Assembly: GCA_001768975.1 (NCBI GenBank)
Contig: MEND01000050.1
Span: 1-36,305, forward strand
Reading direction: 5' to 3'
From: Bacteroidetes bacterium GWA2_31_9
GTDB taxonomy: Bacteria; Bacteroidota; Bacteroidia; Bacteroidales; GWF2-33-38
Length of the DNA stretch: 36,305 nucleotides
Shown here: piece after piece, positions 1-7,670 of the stretch
How the letters are laid out: every line of letters begins with the position of its first letter
How positions within the stretch are numbered: the stretch's first letter is position 1
Made by a program: the position numbers and the translations under genes
The notes under the pieces: generated by a model
Databases searched by the model: none
What the model saw: only the letters and a program-made list of their open reading frames with translations
Told to the model about the DNA's origin: nothing

Positions 1-147
1 TTGTAATATTTTATTCAGATGCTTGATTGTTATACCCATAACTTCAGCCAAATCATCTTGAGTCCAGTTTCTATACTCCATTTGCTCACGAATGAAATAT
101 CCTGGTCCAAATTTTCTTGCCGGTCTAAGTTTAATTGTTGTTCCCAT
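1..147 (-). CDS. higA: HigA-type XRE antitoxin, N-terminal part (cut by window edge)
   Basis: The minus strand from an ATG at 147 encodes 49 residues before the window ends, so the C-terminus is missing. The visible part has an N-terminal basic stretch with a GPGYFIREQME segment, then WTQDDLAEVMGIT and KHLNKIL, which is the start of a Cro/C1-type helix-turn-helix as in HigA antitoxins. It begins 15 nt after the stop of the toxin-like gene at 163-471, in the toxin-first order typical of HigBA. By family knowledge it would neutralise the toxin and repress the shared promoter. The HTH reading is good; the exact family cannot be settled on half a protein. Confidence 0.75.
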   Translation of the reverse strand, partial: MGTTIKLRPARKFGPGYFIREQMEYRNWTQDDLAEVMGITIKHLNKILQ

Positions 148-162
148 AGTGTTTTTTCAGCA

Positions 163-471
163 TTAAGAATAGTGATTTGATATTTCTTCAATAATAAACT
201 CGCCTATGCTTTTTTCGTTATTCTTCCATTCAATAAGCATTTCTAAACGATATTTCAGTTTTAGCCTCATCGAATATCTTGATTCAGTGCCTTTTAGTTT
301 TTCGAAATTTAAGCCTCCATCATTCCATAAATCATAAATATCTTTTGCTGCTTCAATTTGTTGAATTCTAGCAAAAAATTTGTCAATAATATCATTTGGG
401 AGTCTATATTTTTTAGATTTACCATCAACATACAATTTCTCTAAATCTTTATTACTAAATCTAAAATCCAT
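163..471 (-). CDS. higB: HigB/RelE-ParE superfamily toxin
   Basis: A 102-residue basic protein with the compact RelE/ParE layout: an N-terminal helical part, a central LWNDGGLNFEKLKG segment, then the strands SMRLKLKYRLEMLIEW and a terminal IGEFIIEEISNHY. The pattern of a Leu-Lys-Gly turn followed by an R-x-R/K-x-K-Y-R strand is what HigB-type mRNA interferases show, where basic residues contact the ribosome and mRNA. It is the first gene of a two-gene unit with the HTH protein at 1-147. A good Bacteroidota-type promoter lies 14 nt upstream of its ATG (485-515), giving a very short leader. The pair sits directly downstream of hsdR, as stabilising TA modules often do near restriction genes. 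Confidence 0.82.
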   Translation of the reverse strand: MDFRFSNKDLEKLYVDGKSKKYRLPNDIIDKFFARIQQIEAAKDIYDLWNDGGLNFEKLKGTESRYSMRLKLKYRLEMLIEWKNNEKSIGEFIIEEISNHYS

Positions 472-484
472 TCTTATTATTCTA

Positions 485-515
485 CAAATATAATCAAAAA
501 TTTGTTAAATGCAAA
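485..515 (-). promoter_or_regulatory. Bacteroidota-type promoter of the HigBA-like pair
   Basis: On the minus strand TTTG (512-515) is followed after 19 nt by TATATTTG (485-492). This fits the Bacteroidota sigma-ABfr pattern (-33 TTTG, -7 TAnnTTTG). Transcription would start about 7 nt before the toxin ATG at 471, leaving a very short leader. Confidence 0.7.
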
Positions 516-529
516 TATAAAATAGTACA

Positions 530-563
530 AATAGGTAAATATAGAAACATGTATTTACCTATT
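530..563. promoter_or_regulatory. 12-bp perfect inverted repeat, operator or terminator
   Basis: AATAGGTAAATA (530-541) and TATTTACCTATT (552-563) are perfect inverted copies around a 10-nt loop. They lie between the end of hsdR (595) and the HigBA promoter (485-515). No U-run follows on the minus strand, so an operator bound by the HTH antitoxin is at least as likely as a terminator for hsdR. Confidence 0.5.
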
Positions 564-594
564 ACTAAAATATTGAATTTACTATTGATAATCA

Positions 595-3390
595 TTATGC
601 TACTAACACTTCATTTAATTCATTAATAATATCTTCTGTTTGTTGACCAAATAGTTGCCACATTTTTCCTAATCCACCTTGTGCATTAAAAGGATTTAAG
701 TCGAAATCATCTTTTTCGATATGGAAACTGCTAATTACATAATCCTTTATCATTCGTAGCCATTGCATTTGCTCTTCGTTAAACTTGGTTACTCCTGCTT
801 GTTTTTTAAATACCCAGTTTTGAAAATTTTTATCCACAATTTTGTCATAAGCAGTAAGCGTTTTGTCGATTCCGCTAACTTTTCGAATTAGTGAAACTAT
901 TGCTGTTAATTCATTAAGAGCTGAACCATTGCATTGTTCAAGAGCTTCATAAGCTCTCCAAATATTCATTGGTGCAAGATTTGGTTTTTCGTTTTGAAGT
1001 TTTTCTAAAACGTCTTTAATCATTGTGTAAGTGAGTTCACGTCTGCGGAATGGTTGGTTGTAAAAAATCTGCAAAGCCAATAATTCATCTTTGTTTTGTT
1101 GCATCCATTCTGTAAAACTGGCAATCAATTCGTTGGCTTTTTTGCTGTTGTCTTTGTCCCAACCTACATTAATGACTTCATCAGGATTTGCCAAATCAAT
1201 TTTTTGTTCGTGTGCTTTACGCACATTTTCAATGTATTCGTTCAGTTCGCCAGTAAATACTCGGGCTGCTTCGTTTTGCAGTTTTTCGGTTTCGGCTTTT
1301 ATGGCTGCTTCAATTTCAATAGGTGCTGCACCTGCTTTTTCGTTCCGAACTTTTGTTTCAATTTCTTCGAGCACATCAGGATTAAAAGCATTCAGTAATT
1401 CTTTCACTACTTGCGAAACGCTTTTGCCGTCGGCTTTTTCGGCAAATTGTTTTTTTTCTTTTTCGGTAATTTGTTTGTCTAGTCGGGTTAGTCGGTTGGC
1501 TAATGAAGTAAACAATTCTTCTTCTCTTGCACCCACAGCAACGGCTTGTAATAAGTCTTTGAGTGGAACACCTGGCTTTTTCTCCAAAGGTCGGCTATCG
1601 GTTTTTAAACTCTTGGTTACACCAATGGCATCAACGATAACAAAATGGTCTTTTGTGAACTTTGCTGTTGAAGTTACTTTTCTTAAACTATCTAAATCAA
1701 TTGTTCGTGTGCCTCTGCCTTTCATCTGCTCAAAGTAGTTTTTACTTTTTACATCACGCATAAAAAGCAAACATTCCAATGGCTTTACATCAGTACCTGT
1801 GGCAATCATATCAACCGTTACGGCAATACGTGGATGATAATCGTTACGGAATTGCGATAAAACAGATTTCGGGTCTTCTTCAGTTCTATAAGTAATTTTT
1901 TTGCAGAACTTGTTTTCTTCTGCAAATTCTTGTCTTACAATGTCGATAATATCGTTTGCGTGGCTGTCGGTTTTAGCAAAAATCAATGTTTTTGGGACTT
2001 CAAAAACCCCCATCCCCGCTTCGCCCAAAGGAGGAAGAGCGTATCGGTCTTTAAAAATTGTTGGCAAATTTTCTTTAAAAGTGCGGATTATAGTTCTGAT
2101 TTGATTGGGGTTTACGACATCCTTATCTAATTTTTGTTTGGAGTATGATTCATCTTCATCTTGCAATTCCATTCGTTTTTTTCGACTTAGTCTTTCACGG
2201 TGTTCAACATATTCGCCTTTCCAAAGTGTTGCACCTTGTAGGGTTACTTTAGTGTCAATAATAAAAACTTCATATCCCACATTTACCCCATCAGCAACTG
2301 CCATTTCGTGCGAATATTCACTTACAAGGTTTTGGTCAAAGTATCCAATGGTTCGCTTGTCGGGAGTAGCTGTTAAACCAATTTCAAAAGCATCATAATA
2401 TTCCAAAACTTGTTTCCAAAGGTTGTAAATACTGCGGTGGCACTCATCAATAACAATAAAATCGAAAAACTCTATTGGCATTTTTGGGTCATACTCAATT
2501 GGAGGAATTTCTTTGGGTAGCCAACTTTTTTCGTTTGGATTTTCTTCTTCAGCACTTTCGTCTAATTCTGTTCCTTTCAAAACGGAATACAATCGTTGAA
2601 TGGTGCTAATACAAACCTGACTATCAGAAGCTATATAACTAGATTTTAAACGTTGAACGCTGTATAATTCGGTAAATTTTCTGTTATCATCATTTGGCAC
2701 AAACGACATAAACTCTTGCTCTGCTTGTTCGCCTAAGTTTTTGGTATCAACTAAAAATAATACTCGTTTTGCTTTTGCATATTTCAATAAACGATAAATG
2801 GCGGTAATTGCAGTAAATGTTTTACCTGAACCAGTTGCCATTTGAATTAAGGCTCTTGGTCTGTTTTCTTTGAAAGAATTATCAAGTTTTGTAATTGCAT
2901 TTATTTGACAATCACGCAAACCTTGTGTTTGCAAATCAGGTAAGTCAAATAATCTTCTGCGAAGAGATTTCTCAGTTTTTAACCAATCTCTTAATGTTTC
3001 GGGTTTATGAAAACTAAAAATTTCTCTTGCTCTTGGCTTTGGGTCTGTAAAATCTGTAAAACGAGTTATTTCTCCTGTGCTGATATAGACAAAAGGCAAA
3101 GGTTCATTTTTCAGGTGTTTTAATTTTGCGTTTGCATAACCTTCAGATTGGTCTTCGTGTACATTCATTCTATGAGCTTCTTCCTCTCTTTTGGCTTCAA
3201 TTACACCACAAGGCTTCCCTTCTACAAACAAAACATAATCAGCAGGACCAACATCTGTCAGATATTCTTTCACCGCTACTCCAATTCCAGCATTCAAGTT
3301 TAATTGCTTAATGCCCTGAATAATCCATCCACAAACATCTAATTGCTTGTCAATATTGTCTCTAGCTATTTGTTCAGGATTTTGGTTCAT
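595..3390 (-). CDS. hsdR: Type I restriction enzyme, R (restriction/translocase) subunit
   Basis: A 931-residue HsdR of the EcoEI/EcoR124-like kind. It would act in a complex with HsdM and HsdS, using ATP to translocate DNA from an unmethylated site and cut it. The N-terminal PD-(D/E)xK nuclease shows D51 (ADYVLF) and E65-A-K67. The SF2 motor follows: Walker A ATGSGKT near 185-191, DECH at 315-318, TATP at 340-343, and motif V/VI segments including a GRGTRT motif. The C-terminal helical part (about 640-931) would dock on HsdM. Residues 451-463 (ALPPLGEAGMGVF) look like an in-frame insertion from a GC-rich repeat. No hsdM or hsdS lies in the window; they may lie beyond the left edge past HigBA, or be missing. 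A weak -7 element (TACCTTTG, 3481-3488) precedes it. Confidence 0.95.
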   Translation of the reverse strand: MNQNPEQIARDNIDKQLDVCGWIIQGIKQLNLNAGIGVAVKEYLTDVGPADYVLFVEGKPCGVIEAKREEEAHRMNVHEDQSEGYANAKLKHLKNEPLPFVYISTGEITRFTDFTDPKPRAREIFSFHKPETLRDWLKTEKSLRRRLFDLPDLQTQGLRDCQINAITKLDNSFKENRPRALIQMATGSGKTFTAITAIYRLLKYAKAKRVLFLVDTKNLGEQAEQEFMSFVPNDDNRKFTELYSVQRLKSSYIASDSQVCISTIQRLYSVLKGTELDESAEEENPNEKSWLPKEIPPIEYDPKMPIEFFDFIVIDECHRSIYNLWKQVLEYYDAFEIGLTATPDKRTIGYFDQNLVSEYSHEMAVADGVNVGYEVFIIDTKVTLQGATLWKGEYVEHRERLSRKKRMELQDEDESYSKQKLDKDVVNPNQIRTIIRTFKENLPTIFKDRYALPPLGEAGMGVFEVPKTLIFAKTDSHANDIIDIVRQEFAEENKFCKKITYRTEEDPKSVLSQFRNDYHPRIAVTVDMIATGTDVKPLECLLFMRDVKSKNYFEQMKGRGTRTIDLDSLRKVTSTAKFTKDHFVIVDAIGVTKSLKTDSRPLEKKPGVPLKDLLQAVAVGAREEELFTSLANRLTRLDKQITEKEKKQFAEKADGKSVSQVVKELLNAFNPDVLEEIETKVRNEKAGAAPIEIEAAIKAETEKLQNEAARVFTGELNEYIENVRKAHEQKIDLANPDEVINVGWDKDNSKKANELIASFTEWMQQNKDELLALQIFYNQPFRRRELTYTMIKDVLEKLQNEKPNLAPMNIWRAYEALEQCNGSALNELTAIVSLIRKVSGIDKTLTAYDKIVDKNFQNWVFKKQAGVTKFNEEQMQWLRMIKDYVISSFHIEKDDFDLNPFNAQGGLGKMWQLFGQQTEDIINELNEVLVA

Positions 3391-3532
3391 TACAATTTAT
3401 TCAAAGTCATAAATTTAATATCAAATTTAATTAAATCCAATTATTTTCAGTTATGATTTATTATGTTTTGAACGTTTTATCAAAGGTAAAAATACACATT
3501 AATTTTTATTATAAATTTCAATAATATTTATT

Positions 3533-3569
3533 TAACTTTGAACAAGAATTGTTGAATTTGAAATATTTC
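3533..3569 (+). promoter_or_regulatory. Putative promoter and operator of the HicBA-like pair
   Basis: TAACTTTG at 3533-3540 fits the -7 element TAnnTTTG; no clear -33 element is seen. Just downstream are the 10-bp palindrome GAAATATTTC (3560-3569) and a second TTTGAAATAT copy about 20 nt on, a plausible operator for autoregulation by the antitoxin. Confidence 0.4.
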
Positions 3570-3626
3570 TTTAATTTTGAAATATAAATAAGTTTTTAAT
3601 CGTATTTTTATATATAAATAAAATAT

Positions 3627-4016
3627 ATGCAAAAGCATCATATTAAAGCATTTGTTGGAGTTGATAAAGGTAAAATTAATGTAGGTCTTTCTTTAGTTGA
3701 ATTTAAAGAAAATAATATTACTATTATTTATTCTCCAGCCCTTGATTTATCTGGTTATGGAAATAATACAGATGAAGCCCGACAATCGTTTGAGGTTTCA
3801 TTGCGTGAATTTTTAAAATACACCACCAGTAAAAGCACACTAAATGAGGTGCTTATGAATTTAGGTTGGACTATCAATGGTTCATCTACTAAACCTAAAT
3901 ATCGACCTCCTTTAGACACCGAATTAATTAGCAAAAACGAAACTTATAGCGAAATTATTAATAAAAAAAATTATTCGGTTTCCAGACAATATGTTGATTT
4001 AGAAATAAATGGCTAA
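3627..4016 (+). CDS. hicB: HicB-family antitoxin
   Basis: A 129-residue protein with the HicB partial RNase H-like fold: strands KAFVGVDKGKINVGLSLVEF and ITIIYSPALDLSGYG, then the helix TDEARQSFEVSLREFLKY. The Asp/Ser-Gly-x-G segment before the helix matches HicB proteins, where it is usually a D-P-G-x-x-x-x-G variant. The C-terminal third (about 80-129) carries no strong HTH that I can see but may be the DNA-binding or toxin-contact tail. The stop overlaps the next gene by 8 nt, showing translational coupling with the HicA-like toxin. The antitoxin-first order is common in Bacteroidota HicBA loci. The identification rests largely on the neighbour. Confidence 0.75.
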   Translation: MQKHHIKAFVGVDKGKINVGLSLVEFKENNITIIYSPALDLSGYGNNTDEARQSFEVSLREFLKYTTSKSTLNEVLMNLGWTINGSSTKPKYRPPLDTELISKNETYSEIINKKNYSVSRQYVDLEING

Positions 4017-4236
4017 TAGTCTTAAAAATGTTCCATTAAAACTTTATCGTGAATTTTTACAAGCAAAAGGTTGTAAACTTACTCGCACAAATGGTGGACA
4101 TGAACATTGGACACGTAGCGACTTAAACAGACCAATTACAATTCAAACACATATTGACCCTGTACCTGAATTTATAATTAAAAATGGTTTACGAACTTTG
4201 GGTCTTGATAGAAAAGATTTTATTGATTGGATTTAA
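4009..4236 (+). CDS. hicA: HicA-family mRNA interferase toxin
   Basis: A 75-residue protein with a dsRBD-like HicA fold. It contains YREFLQAKGCKL, the hallmark GGHEHW (residues 29-34), in which the His (H31) is the family's catalytic residue, and the terminal LRTLGLDRKDFIDWI. HicA toxins cleave mRNA independently of translation; HicB blocks this. The ATG lies inside the end of the antitoxin gene (8-nt overlap). The gene ends about 30 nt before a hairpin at 4266-4304 that could also stop its transcript. It lies on the side of the ssrA-like fragment that I take to be the host chromosome. Confidence 0.9.
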   Translation: MANSLKNVPLKLYREFLQAKGCKLTRTNGGHEHWTRSDLNRPITIQTHIDPVPEFIIKNGLRTLGLDRKDFIDWI

Positions 4237-4265
4237 ACTAAAAATTAGCACACAATCATAAATAA

Positions 4266-4304
4266 AAAATCCACATCATTTTAATTATCAATGATATGGA
4301 TTTT
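4266..4304 (-). terminator. Rho-independent terminator belonging to the displaced ssrA 3' end
   Basis: Arms 4266-4280 and 4290-4304 pair over 15 positions with one mismatch around a 9-nt loop. On the minus strand the stem runs into ATTTTTTATT, a good U-run. It lies 8 nt beyond the tmRNA-like 3' end at 4312-4332 in the same direction, so it is probably the original ssrA terminator. The same hairpin could end the hicBA transcript from the other side. Confidence 0.7.
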
Positions 4305-4311
4305 ATTATTG

Positions 4312-4332
4312 TGGAGCTGCGGGGAGTCGAAC
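4312..4332 (-). other. Detached 3' end of tmRNA (ssrA), probable attachment site
   Basis: Reading the minus strand, TTCGACTCCCCGCAGCTCC then A forms a T-loop, the 3' half of a T-stem (CCCCG), a 7-nt acceptor strand (CAGCTCC) and the discriminator base. CAGCTCC pairs with GGGGCUG, the usual 5' end of tmRNA. Upstream of GTTCGAC the sequence (CAGATTAA) cannot form the other half of the T-stem, and no tmRNA body is present. The fragment is therefore not a gene but the displaced end left by integration of an element into ssrA. The element lies on the side with coordinates above 4332. A tRNA-Ala 3' end is a less likely alternative. Confidence 0.65.
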
Positions 4333-4520
4333 TTAATCTGTAAATGTTCTTATTATAAAGGTGTTATTTGCTGAAAATATGTGATGGGGGACGAAAATGG
4401 GACAATGTTAACATTATATTATATGGGTTTCCAACTTGAAAATATAACCATTCATTATCAATAAGTTAATTTCTTGGTCTCAAAAAAGTGAATATTTTTT
4501 ATTCTATCCTATATTTCTAT
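4333..4520. other. Non-coding stretch inside the left end of the element
   Basis: No open frame is credible. It contains the G-rich segment GGGGGACGAAAATGGGAC (4387-4404), the only GC-rich patch here, which may belong to recombinase arm-binding DNA next to the att core. No terminator for the minus-strand pentapeptide gene is obvious. Confidence 0.3.
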
Positions 4521-6710
4521 TCAATAAAAGTCTTGTTCCACAGAAAAAAGTTCAGGAAATATGTATGGAGTATATGTTTTTATAAAATATAATTTCTCAC
4601 CAAAACTTATTTTCTTTTCTACAGGAATTGTCCGTATCAGTTTTTTTAATAGTTCTGGATATGAGTGTTTTATATGGCGAAATAATAAAGTATCCTCTAG
4701 ACCTGTAAGAACTAATATACCATCGTTTAACTGTTCATATTTTATTTCAGCTCCAAACATTGACCTTGCTGCATTAGGGTTAGACTTAATGATTTTGGTT
4801 CTTATTTCAAGAAATTCTTTATCGTATTTTGCTTTTATCAGGCAAAACGGGCTTAATGTAGAGGTGTCAATGGATGGTGTTAATTTCCTTAGAGAGTCTA
4901 TTGTTTTAAATGGAAGATATTTTGTATCACTATTAATTAAAAAATATGAATCTGATAAATCTAATAGATATTGTATTACAAGAATTGTATCATTAATATT
5001 TGGTTGATTTATTGAATCAATAATTGATTTAGTTTCTTTATTAAATTCCTTATAATACGGGTTAATTACCATAGAATCACCAGTATTTATAAATACAGAA
5101 TTGAATAAAAACGAATCCATAAAAAATTTCTTTAATTCTAAAATTAAACCAGAAAAACTTAGGGCGAATGACGAATCACAAATTACTGTATTATTCATCT
5201 TGTTCGAATCAAATATCGCACCGTTAAAAGAGACTGTATTGAATAACGTTCCTGATAAATCTGAAAATATTAACTTTGTCCCATCAAAATTTGAATCACT
5301 TATCTTGTTATTAGTAATCTGACTATTTTGAATATTTGCCCCAGCAAAATTACAACCGTCTATCGTGCTGTTTCTAATATTCGAACGCTGCATATTTGTT
5401 CCTATGAAATGAGTGGCAAAGAATCTAGAGTTCAATATTTCCACCTGTGATAAATTTGCATGTGTAAAGCGTGAATTATTTAAATCCGATGAATCAAAGA
5501 TTGCACTGAACAACTCTGTCCGAATAAAATAACCTTGAAGGTGTGTATTAGAGAAATTAGAAATAGTTAAATCCGCATCTGTAAAGTCACATGAGCCATT
5601 TGCTCCTGAAAAGTCTGAGTATCTCAAACTGGCAGAATTGAAATTTGTACTGTAAAGACTACATCCTGTCAAAATAATATTATCTAATTTCGAATAATTA
5701 AAATCCGTATAATTAAGTTTTGCATTTATCATAATGCAGTTTGACAAATTACAGTAAATCAAGTTCCTGTCGCTTAAATCAATTCCTGCAACCGATGGGT
5801 ATTTTGATAATTTTTCTTTTTTTGAAAGAACCAGCCAATCTGTTTGAAGTAATTTTTTTTGTTCGGGATATTTCACTAAAACTTCGTTCTCAATTATAAT
5901 TTTAGGAAAGGTATATTCTAATATTGTCCAATACCCAGAAAGTACACCAAAATATCCTGATATTGTCATGAGAAACCAGATATAGTAAGTTATTCCAAGT
6001 AATGTTATCACGTTTTCAAAGTGATGCTTTATTCCATTCTTATAGCAGACATAGGTTCTTGTCCCAAACTTTTTTTTACGAAAAAGTTTATTCAATAATC
6101 TGAATTTCCATAATAAAAACATATAACCAAAACCTGCCTTCTTAGCTAAAGGAGAATTTTTTACTGAAAATATTTTTATGATATTGGGCGTCTGCGAGTA
6201 TATAAGATACAAATCAATAATGATACAAGCCATGTGTAAAGAACTGATAGAATATGACTGATAATCTGCAAACCGTAATAGTATATAAAAAAGAGTCAAA
6301 AGTGGAAGGTGAAAAGCAGAAATTCTGATTACGAACTTTAATATTTCTCTTCTATCACCTGATTTAATTGTTATTAAATAATTGATTATGAATGGATGGA
6401 GTGATATTGCTTTTTCTTCACTTTCAGGTTCTTTTGAGAATTGGAATAATTTTTGGCAATGTAGCTCTAGATTTAACAAGAGGTAATAATGAAATATCAG
6501 TATTAAGAATGGTGCTACAACATAAAACCCTTTTAACGGCAAATTTATTCCGATAATTGGCAATTCAATGAAAGAATCTGGCATAAATAACATCAAGTCT
6601 GTTGTTGATGCTATGCTTATTGCGATATAGAATAGAAACGCAACAAAAAATAAACCAAGATTCCGGTTTATCCCTGATGAACTATTTATTGATGATAACA
6701 TGTCTGACAT
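4521..6710 (-). CDS. Membrane-anchored pentapeptide-repeat protein
   Basis: The protein has 729 residues from ATG 6710; a GTG at 6788 would add 26. The N-terminal third has about five hydrophobic segments (roughly 17-37, 58-80, 126-146, 156-172, 231-254), one including ITYYIWFLMTISGYFGVLSG, just ahead of a soluble linker. Residues about 310-520 are pentapeptide repeats of the A(D/N)Lxx type, such as AGIDLSDRNLIYCNLS, SLRYSDFSGANGSCDFTDADL and GCNFAGANIQNSQI, which fold as a right-handed quadrilateral beta-helix. The last 200 residues have no family I recognise. It is 132 nt downstream of the ADP-ribosyltransferase-like gene on the same strand, and may share its transcript. Pentapeptide helices can mimic DNA or act as scaffolds; here the role is unknown. 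Confidence 0.8.
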   Translation of the reverse strand: MSDMLSSINSSSGINRNLGLFFVAFLFYIAISIASTTDLMLFMPDSFIELPIIGINLPLKGFYVVAPFLILIFHYYLLLNLELHCQKLFQFSKEPESEEKAISLHPFIINYLITIKSGDRREILKFVIRISAFHLPLLTLFYILLRFADYQSYSISSLHMACIIIDLYLIYSQTPNIIKIFSVKNSPLAKKAGFGYMFLLWKFRLLNKLFRKKKFGTRTYVCYKNGIKHHFENVITLLGITYYIWFLMTISGYFGVLSGYWTILEYTFPKIIIENEVLVKYPEQKKLLQTDWLVLSKKEKLSKYPSVAGIDLSDRNLIYCNLSNCIMINAKLNYTDFNYSKLDNIILTGCSLYSTNFNSASLRYSDFSGANGSCDFTDADLTISNFSNTHLQGYFIRTELFSAIFDSSDLNNSRFTHANLSQVEILNSRFFATHFIGTNMQRSNIRNSTIDGCNFAGANIQNSQITNNKISDSNFDGTKLIFSDLSGTLFNTVSFNGAIFDSNKMNNTVICDSSFALSFSGLILELKKFFMDSFLFNSVFINTGDSMVINPYYKEFNKETKSIIDSINQPNINDTILVIQYLLDLSDSYFLINSDTKYLPFKTIDSLRKLTPSIDTSTLSPFCLIKAKYDKEFLEIRTKIIKSNPNAARSMFGAEIKYEQLNDGILVLTGLEDTLLFRHIKHSYPELLKKLIRTIPVEKKISFGEKLYFIKTYTPYIFPELFSVEQDFY

Positions 6711-6842
6711 AATTTCTAAATATCTTTTTAGTATTGTAAAAATACTAATTTTTCTGTAATTGGTTGATAAAAAAAGAATAACACCCACAGTCTATTGATA
6801 ATCTATCCTGCTAATATGGAGTATTATAGTTATTATTCTATT

Positions 6843-7574
6843 TTATATTTTCAGTATTGAAAAAATAATATAATTGCTAAATATTTTTATTTTCTTTTCC
6901 ACTACTATAGTTAAGTTTTTTGGCAATAATAATTCATATTCTTCTCTATTGCTAATCGGTTCTAAATATATAGCATTTGTTTTTTTTGGCACTTTAATAA
7001 TTAAAAGACTCTCATACTTTAATGGCTTATAACTACCCTCTGTGTAGTTTCTATAATACAAATACATTGAAGTACTAAGAAACGCTTTATCAGAAAATAC
7101 AACCCCTTTCGTTAATTTCTTATCTTTTAATAAGTAACTTTCTAAAAACTTATTAGAGATTCTTCTTATAACAATAACATTATCTTCCAATTGAAATTTG
7201 TTTATTTCTTGTTCTAATATTTGTGCTTTTTTATTGACATAATCCACATTATTATATGGGTATGCTCCTCTTAATAAAGCATTAATATTCCTAAAAAAAT
7301 TACCAGCGTACCATTTATAAAGATCTTCAATTAAAAATATTCTTTCTGGAGGATTCAAACTGATAGCTTGTTGCATTCTTTCTTCAAATTCTATTTTCTC
7401 TAAAGTTTTAAAATATTCAAAATATTTTGTAGCCCAGTTTTGTATTTCTACAGGAGTAGAAAAATATTTGTAATTATTAGGGATATAATCCTTCTTTATA
7501 TTTCTTTTTAAATAATAATTAAAAAGTAATTCAAATATTTTTGATTCAATGATATTGATATTTATTTTTGACAT
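6843..7574 (-). CDS. ADP-ribosyltransferase-fold protein (R-S-E class)
   Basis: The 243-residue protein has all three landmarks of ADP-ribosylating exoenzymes in order: an Arg on a beta strand (VIVIRRIS, R137/R138), the STS motif (FLSTSM, 167-169), and the E-x-E motif (NREEYELLLP, E212-Y-E214). The E-x-E form is typical of arginine-specific transferases, which move ADP-ribose from NAD+ to a target. The N-terminal half (1-130) is helical and has no signal peptide, so the protein probably stays in the cytosol, as in toxin-antitoxin or phage-type enzymes, unless it is exported by another route. A membrane pentapeptide-repeat gene follows on the same strand, a possible partner or immunity protein. 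The target is unknown. Confidence 0.75.
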   Translation of the reverse strand: MSKININIIESKIFELLFNYYLKRNIKKDYIPNNYKYFSTPVEIQNWATKYFEYFKTLEKIEFEERMQQAISLNPPERIFLIEDLYKWYAGNFFRNINALLRGAYPYNNVDYVNKKAQILEQEINKFQLEDNVIVIRRISNKFLESYLLKDKKLTKGVVFSDKAFLSTSMYLYYRNYTEGSYKPLKYESLLIIKVPKKTNAIYLEPISNREEYELLLPKNLTIVVEKKIKIFSNYIIFSILKI

Positions 7575-7670
7575 AATTCAAACTAAAGAAAATAACATCA
7601 AAAAACCTATATTTTTAGATATACTTTTTGTAACAATGTTTTGGTATGGAAAATTACTACTAAATAATTA

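Noticed and set aside
1091..1738. A 215-codon plus-strand frame antisense to hsdR, rich in Ser and Phe
   Set aside because: It is the mirror of Lys/Glu-rich hsdR coding sequence; the sense strand has clear restriction-enzyme motifs.
4312..4332. A complete tRNA or tmRNA gene at the ssrA-like fragment
   Set aside because: Only the 3' T-arm and acceptor strand are present; no 5' half pairs with it on either side.
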